DNA of 64,000 nt, taken from positions 87,289,248 through 87,353,247 of the forward strand of contig CM036158.1 in NCBI GenBank assembly GCA_020631735.1, read 5' to 3'. Shown in pieces: positions 57,561-64,000 of this stretch. The notes beneath the pieces are model-generated. The model saw only the letters and a list, made by a program, of their open reading frames with translations, did not search any database and was not told the origin of the DNA. The DNA comes from Saccharum officinarum. Lineage: Eukaryota; Streptophyta; Magnoliopsida; Poales; Poaceae. Position 1 is the first letter of the stretch. Each line of letters starts with the position of its first letter. The position numbers and the translations under genes were made by a program.

Positions 57561-58316
57561 TCTTGCAACGCCTCGTCACCGTGTGGACGGCGACGGGACC
57601 AGCTCCATGCTTGCGCCGCCACCGACACGGCGGAACCCTTTTTCTTCTCTCTCCCATTCCCGTGGTATGGCCGTCGCGTTAGCATGCTTGGTTTGCTTGC
57701 CCCCGTTTCGCTCAGTTACCCTTTTGTTCGAACGGCGAGAACATTGCCGGTATACCTCCGCCGCAACCCTCGGGGGCCTTGGGCGAAAATGACGGGCAGG
57801 GCATCCTATGTGCAGAAAAATTGCTGTCTCAGAACGACAGTCGACAGAGAAGGTGCCGTCTGGCTATTACATACATTATTAAGGAAACCCATTCTTACAA
57901 AGTCGCTGATTTTTTTTGCTGCCTATATCATATATGCATCTTTGTGTTGGGCCGTGTTGTATGCTGGGCTGCATTGTAACCCACAACACGGCCTGCGTGA
58001 CACCGCGGATCAGGAAGCCTGCTATTGCACTGGGCCCAAGCCAGGGCACCCGCAAAATCAAAACGCATTCAAAAACTCACGGGCTACGTGGCAACTGACA
58101 GTTACCTTTCCCACACACCTCCACGCGGGCCCCACCACATCCCATATCCCCCGATTCCCCTACCCCCTCCAACGGCCAACGGCTGCTCCCCTCAGACCAA
58201 TCCCCACTCTCCCTCCTTCCGTCTTCCACTCTTCCGTCTCTCCCCACCTTCTCGGCAACTCCAATCCCAAACGGCCAAACCCTAGCTACTCTGGTGGCAT
58301 CGGCCGGCGCGCGGCG

Positions 58317-61300
58317 ATGCCTGCCACCGCCTCCGCCTCCATCGCCGCGTCGCTGTCTCCGTGGTCGCCACGTCCGCCTCCTCGCCGCGCCCACGCCCAC
58401 GTCCGCGTCCGCCCGCCCCCGCCGAGAAGCGGAAGCGGCGCGAGCGGGGGCGGGGGCGACGAGCCCTCCACCGCCACCCCGTGGGCGAGCCCCGACTGGC
58501 TCACGTCTCTCTCGCGCGCGGTCGGCCGGAGCGGCGGCGGCGGCGACGACTCGGGGATCCCTGTCGCGTCCGCCAAGCTCGACGACGTGCGGGACCTCCT
58601 CGGCGGCGCGCTCTTCCTGCCGCTCTTCAAGTGGCTCCGCGAGGAAGGGCCCGTGTACCGCCTCGCCGCGGGGCCACAGGACTTCGTCATCGTCAGCGAC
58701 CCCGCCGTCGCCAGGCACGTGCTGCGCGGCTACGGCTCGCGCTACGCCAAGGGACTAGTCGCTGAAGTCTCCGAGTTCCTCTTCGGCTCCGGCTTTGCCA
58801 TCGCGGAGGGCGACCTATGGACGGTGCGTTCTCTGTCTCTCTTGCCACTATTGTCATTGTTTAGCGAATGGAATGTCCTACCACAGTCGTAAGGCTCTGT
58901 AACGGGCTGGAACAATTGTATGTCAGTAGACCTGTTCATAGTTTGGATTGACCAGCTAAACGGCACCCAAACCAAACCAGACCAGCAGAAGTGAGGTTAC
59001 TTGGTTTAACTTATCTGCAGGTTGAACCAGCATGATTTATAAACAGTTTAGGTTGAAGACGGGTCGTTTCAATTTGTGCCAGTGGGAGTGGATGCGGAGA
59101 GCCGCCGGAGAGGGTAGTCAGTTCCTCATGATGTTCAATAATGTAAAGGGCTGGCTGACATATATTTGATAAATGGTAGTAGTAGTGCAAGAAATTAGTA
59201 GGGTTGTATCTCTTCTCTTGCTGCAGCTATACCTTGCATATTTGCGGCACCATTGTAGTTTGGAGCTAAATTTAATTGGACTGTAAGTTAATCCTTAATC
59301 TCACTCCAAAGCTGGTATGTTTTTTTAGGTGAGACGCAGAGCTGTTGTGCCTTCCCTGCACAAAAGATTTCTGTCCATTATCGTGGAAAAGGTATTTTGT
59401 AAATGTGCTGAGAGATTAATAGAGAAACTTGAGCCATATGCTTTGAGTGGGGAACCTGTCAATATGGAAGCGAGGTTTTCTCAGTTGACATTGGATGTGA
59501 TTGGTTTGTCATTGTTCAACTACAATTTTGATTCCCTCACAACAGATAGTCCTGTCATTGATGCTGTTTATACTGCACTCAAAGAAGCAGAGCTTCGTTC
59601 TACAGATCTTTTGCCATACTGGAAGGTTGGCTCCTCTTTCACTTCATTCTTCTAACTTTTAATCTCACCTATGTTTCCTAGTTCACTGGCCGAAAGGAAA
59701 AATCACCTGACCGATGTTTGATATGATCCTTGTTTATTTGTCACAGATTGATTTCTTGTGCAAGATAATTCCAAGACAGATAAAAGCAGAGAATGCAGTT
59801 AGGATTATAAGAAACACTGTTGAAGAGCTGATTATGAAGTGTAAGGAAATAGTGGAAGCTGAAAATGAACAGATTGAGGGTGAGGAATATGTAAATGAGG
59901 GGGATCCTAGCATTCTACGCTTCCTACTTGCTAGCCGAGATGAGGTGATTAACGTATTCCATTTTTTTACAATATTTTGCTTCTTTTACCTTTAATTTCC
60001 ACAATTTCTACTTATGAAGCTACTTGCTCATCATGAAAATAATTTGACATCTACTGCTGTTGATGCTTCATAACATTTGCCTGATGATGGCTTTGATTAT
60101 TGATTTATCCTTCTGCTGGTCCATGAAAATTTAAAACCATGGATTTGTTTGCCCAGCTTATAAATGTTGCTTTATTAGCTCTGTTGCCTTGCCCGGAGGG
60201 ACAATTATTGGTTGGGCATGCAGTTTGTAACATGGTGTCATTCAGCTTAAAATATCTTCAGGAAAAAGGATATGTTTAACATAGAACATATTACTGCATA
60301 CATCTAAATGAAAAACAGTGCAGCTTTAGTGTATCACCTCCCCCCCCTCTGAATGTGCACTTAAAGTCTATGTCTTCTGTTTCTTTCTAAAAGTTTAGAT
60401 GATGAGGCTTTGCCTACTAGAAGCGGCACATTATGTTTGTGTGTAAAGGTGATTGCTAGGAGTATTTGGTCCTTTCTTTTCCATTGATTTATGAAAAGCT
60501 GTGACAAAAGACTGAAAAAAATCTATAAAAAATCATGTTTCTGTTCTTGTTTTTTTCCTCTAACACGCAAAAGATTTGCATATCATTTCACTACTCAGAG
60601 AGAAGATTCTCTTCCTTGTGAGTCATGCTCTATGCCAAGTTTTGCTGAAGTTCGACGACGCAAGATCTTTTTGTGCTTCTGTTGCTAAACTTCTCATGCT
60701 CGGTTTGCGTGCAGTTTCATATAGTGCTCCATTTCACCATTTTACATGACATGCATTTTGTTTATTGCAAGTTTGACTGCTTTTGTTGACATGCCTTTTG
60801 GTTCTCCAGGTAAGCAGTGTACAATTACGTGATGATCTCTTGTCAATGTTAGTCGCTGGTCATGAAACAACAGGCTCTGTACTGACATGGACAATCTATC
60901 TTCTCAGTAAGGTACTCCTGTAGTGCTATATTGCCTGCAGTAACCATCTATCAACCAAAGTGACAAATAATGCATTACTTAAAATGTCACTTTAATATGT
61001 TGACTGCTCAGTGTTACACTACTGAAGGATCCGGCTGCACTGAGGAGAGCTCAAGATGAAGTAGATCGTGTTCTACAAGGTAGACTCCCCAAATATGAGG
61101 ATGTAAAGGAGCTGAAGTACTTGATGCGCTGTATAAATGAGTCTATGCGGCTGTATCCACACCCTCCTGTACATTTCTTGTGCTAGTGACAAGCAACTTT
61201 ATAATTGGTTTTGGTGACTCATGGACTAATTACTGATAGGTGCTGTTACGGCGTGCAATAGTTGATGATGTTCTTCCTGGAAATTATAAGGTTAAGGCTG

Positions 61301-62234
61301 GTCAAGATATTATGATATCTGTGTACAATATACACAGGTCCCCAGAGGTACTTCTCCATCTGAATATGAATCACACACAATTGGCAGTATTTGAGCTCTT
61401 TAAAGTAAATGCTTTGCATCGTGGAATATTGAATAGACATGTCTGATTTTGTGAATTATACGGAGGATCTTATTCCAAGTTGCTGTAGGCTTACTAAGAA
61501 AATTACAAATTATCGTTTATTAGTCTATCTGTCAGGTCTTGATGCAATCATGCAACCTGCATTGTTCTATCAATTTCCATGACATAATGATAAGATGGTT
61601 TCATGAACATTATTTTTGTTGCATTGAGCATACTAGTTTGCTGTCATATAGGCCCTAAAAGCCTGAACTTAGAAGTATAATTATATTACGTAGTTATCAT
61701 CCTTTGCTACCATTTGAAGCATGCTTTGCTATGCCTATGCTTTTGTTATGGCTGGAGCTGTGCTCATATGGTGTTTTCATCCATTAGTAGCAATGCCTAA
61801 GCAAGCACTTAGCAGATTTTTGCATTCTACAATTAATTGGTTGTTCTTTCTACAAAGGTCTGGGATAGAGCAGATGAGTTCATTCCAGAGAGGTTTGATT
61901 TAGAGGGACCTGTTCCAAATGAGTCAAACACAGATTTCAGGTCAGAATACAACTTTGCTATATATCGTTTCTATCCTGTCACTTCATATTTCCATTAGGC
62001 ATCTGATTAATTTTTGTTAACCGGCAAATGTGACTGAGCTGCGCCGTGCTCCTGCTACATCTTTTTCCCAGGTTTATCCCATTCAGTGGAGGTCCTCGGA
62101 AATGTGTTGGAGATCAATTTGCTCTCCTAGAAGCGATAGTGGCACTTGCAGTTGTGTTGCAGAAGATGGATATTCAGCTTGTGCCAGATCAAAAAATTAA
62201 CATGACTACTGGAGCTACAATTCATACAACCAAT
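58317..62234 (+). CDS. CYP97A: Cytochrome P450 CYP97A (carotenoid beta-ring hydroxylase), last exon not found
   Basis: Exons: 58317-58823, 59329-59625, 59747-59944, 60810-60911, 61028-61168, 61240-61347, 61858-61940, 62072-62234, with matching phases, giving 533 codons. The Ala/Pro/Arg-rich N-terminus looks like a chloroplast transit peptide; start 58317 is the first ATG after the stop-free GC-rich leader that suits it. P450 motifs are the I-helix AGHETT (about 350-355), ExxR as ESMR (406-409) and the heme loop [10 protein letters not shown] with Cys490. Sequence such as [22 protein letters not shown] and [13 protein letters not shown] is CYP97A-specific. The family (rice CYP97A4, Arabidopsis LUT5) hydroxylates beta-rings of alpha-carotene on the way to lutein in plastids. 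The usual final 20-25 residues after HTTN, beginning GLYM in relatives, were not found by 64000. The acceptor at 61027 (CTGAAG) is weak. Confidence 0.93.
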
Positions 62235-63510
62235 GTAAGGAAACATGCTATGCACATTTTCTACAATACTCTTGTTTTTTTCATAATCTAGTTGATATCA
62301 ATTGGAGTTCAATAAAGAATTGTAGCAAAAGCTGTACTACTCAAGGGCACATTAGGAGGAAAGTGAAAAGGAAGAGGCCAAAGTTCCTGCTGTTTTCTAT
62401 ATGAAAATGGATTCAGTTTTGAAAGCTCGAAAGTGTAGCCAAGTTATACTCTTGAGTTTCAATCATTTTTCCCCAAGAAAGTGGATAGAACCAAACTCTT
62501 CCTAATATTAAAGCGCAATCAGTTTCTTTGTCCATCGACCATCCGCTTTTTTTTTTCCCGTTCTGCCCGCTCACCCTGTTTCTGTCTGTGTTTTTTTTCC
62601 TATTCCGCCTGCCCCCATCACCCAGTCTGCTGTTTTTTTGTTTTTTTTTCTGTTTTGAGTACCTCTCATTCCGATTTCTTAAGTTTTTCCATAAATATAA
62701 AAAACAAAGAATAAATGCACTATCGTAGGCCTTTGAACGCTTCACCCTTCTCTATGAAACAAAGGTTCCCACTACAATGTCATCTTGCCCCATTGTTCGT
62801 CCGCATTTTTTTAATGGTCCCCTCAACCTTGTCACCCATCTGCCTTTTTTGGTTTCTTTTTTGTTCCAAGTGTCTCCCATGCCAATTTCTTATATTTTTC
62901 CATAAATGTCAAAAACAAAGAATAAATGCAACATCGTGGACCTTTGAACCCTTGACCATTCTCTAATTACTAAGAAACAAGATTCTCAACAAGTTGTTGA
63001 TGCAGTTTTGATTTGATTAGGACAAAACTTATCTTATTAGAACCTGGTTAGCCGATGGTCCAACTCAGTGGCGAAGCTACGTTATGGCGTCGGGGTCGTC
63101 CGACCCCAACGACCTTCCGCTAACCTCCTGTGCCCTGCGATTTTTCACCATTTGTGACCCTGGTAAATAATATTCGAGACCCCGACAGCCCCGATGGCCC
63201 ATCTAATGATAAGTTAATGGAAGTAAAAAACGCATGCAGCAGCCCAGTAGCAGTCCAATTTGATCCCCTTCTACTCTCATCACTCCGGTTGTCCAACGCT
63301 CCAAGTCGCTTTCGGCCTTTCCCCGTCCTTGTGATGTTCGTTCTTGCCTTGTCGGCTTTCTCGTGTCTGTGCGCCTGACCGTGAATGGCCTTGGTGGCTC
63401 GACGGGAGACGGAAATGCTGAATAGGTAACAGAACACGAAGGACGGAGGCATAGGGACTTAAGAGTCAAGATTTCTGGGATATTCTTTTCTAAAAGAAAA
63501 ATAACTTAAC
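62235..63510 (+). other. Presumed last intron (or 3' flank) of CYP97A
   Basis: A GT donor at 62235 follows the last recognised exon. The sequence contains two direct repeats (about 62680-62760 and 62880-62955), T-rich tracts and CG-containing unassigned sequence at 63060-63440. No exon encoding the expected C-terminus was seen. Confidence 0.5.
62480..62965. repeat. Tandem ~200-bp repeat downstream of CYP97A exon 8
   Basis: TTTTTCCATAAAT, AAAACAAAGAATAAATGCA, ATCGTAGGCCTTTGAACGCT / ATCGTGGACCTTTGAACCCT and TTCTCTA appear twice about 205 bp apart. CCATCACCCAGTCTGC / TTGTCACCCATCTGCC upstream also match. Confidence 0.7.
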
Positions 63511-63512
63511 TA

Positions 63513-63772
63513 CTCCCCCGTATCGGATTTAGAAGTCGTTTTGGACAAGGTTTGAGTCAAACATTGGGAATGTAAATCATCAATAACTTTTAAGTTGTTG
63601 AGTTTGCAAATGTAAAAATTATATGAATAGATTTGTCTTCAAAAATACTTTTATAAAAGTATACATATATCACTTTTCCATAAATATTTTTTATAAAAAA
63701 CAAGAGGTCAAAGTTGTGTTTTGGAGACCGTGTCGTTGTCCTAGACAACTTCTAAATCCGATACGGAGGGAG
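63513..63772. mobile_element. Stowaway MITE
   Basis: It is flanked by TA (63511-63512, 63773-63774). The left end CTCCCCCGTATCGGATTTAG matches the inverted right end (CTAAATCCGATACGGAGGGAG read on the + strand). At about 260 bp with near-perfect terminal inverted repeats, it is the best preserved Stowaway in the window. Confidence 0.92.
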
Positions 63773-63774
63773 TA

Positions 63775-64000
63775 TTTATTTATTGCATGCATTTTAAAAA
63801 CACAAAAATCAAGAGTTCAAATTTAATTGAATATTACCTCTTAAGTGGGACAGGAATACCATAGCAAGGTCTAATATATAATCGTAAAGCAAACATGTCA
63901 TTTTGTTGCTTCTATCTTATCCATTGTATTATCGCAAGTTATAGACCTGTTTGCTAGGGCTTCGGCTTCTCCTAAAAGGGATTCGGCTATGGCTCCTCAT
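63775..64000. other. Right-edge AT-rich sequence
   Basis: Nothing coding is seen. The last 60 bases (GCTAGGGCTTCGGCTTCTCC) look like the start of another MITE that continues beyond the window. Confidence 0.35.

Noticed and set aside
57405..58316. Upstream extension of the CYP97A first exon (open frame from 57405)
   Set aside because: The extension has unrelated composition, crosses a duplicated non-coding block, and the ATG at 58317 gives a plausible transit peptide and family-typical length.

Overview
The window is nuclear DNA of a grass. It has spliceosomal genes with GT-AG introns, GC-rich first exons next to AT-rich introns and intergenic DNA, and dense nested LTR retrotransposons plus CACTA, Mutator-like, Stowaway and SMART elements. 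The SIRE-type LTRs packed with ACCGGACGC / GCGTCCGGT arms and the overall repeat mix suggest a panicoid grass, probably Andropogoneae (sorghum, Miscanthus or sugarcane group). That placement is inference.

Four host genes are supported. (1) The 3' part of a plant GT-B glycosyltransferase-like gene (Arabidopsis At4g01210-like), + strand, to 9413; one of its introns is about 7.7 kb because it holds a complete short-LTR Ty1-copia element and a SMART mini-LTR element. (2) A complete 25-exon VPS50/syndetin gene (EARP endosomal recycling complex), + strand, 33150-43878; its introns hold a SMART element, a Stowaway MITE and a 530-bp foldback MITE. (3) A single-exon SIAMESE-related CDK inhibitor (SMR), - strand, 46053-46472, convergent with VPS50. 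(4) CYP97A carotenoid beta-ring hydroxylase, + strand, from 58317; eight exons are present but the short last exon was not found before the window ends.

The 9.4-32.9 kb interval is a retrotransposon nest. From left to right it has degenerate AT-rich repeats, a reverse SIRE-like LTR, a diverged solo SIRE-type LTR (13969-16068), and then a reverse gypsy (Tekay/Del-like) solo LTR of about 4.1 kb with a perfect CCATC target duplication. That solo LTR is split by a nearly intact 10.4-kb SIRE/Maximus copia element (17829-28248, target duplication AAGGA). An LTR-like remnant follows (31137-32078).

The 46.5-58.3 kb interval has MITEs, direct repeats and the most notable mobile element: a 2.86-kb non-autonomous CACTA transposon (50495-53352, GTA target duplication). 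It carries seven consecutive exon pieces, with introns, of a host two-domain polyketide-cyclase/START-like gene (At5g08720-like). It sits inside one copy of a diverged duplication whose other copy lies just upstream of CYP97A.

No unknown multi-gene system is visible. The unusual signals are gene capture by CACTA, long intronic hairpins, palindrome-filled LTRs, and a copia element with identical LTRs but many single-base frame breaks. All coordinates and matches were derived by eye; no searches were run.
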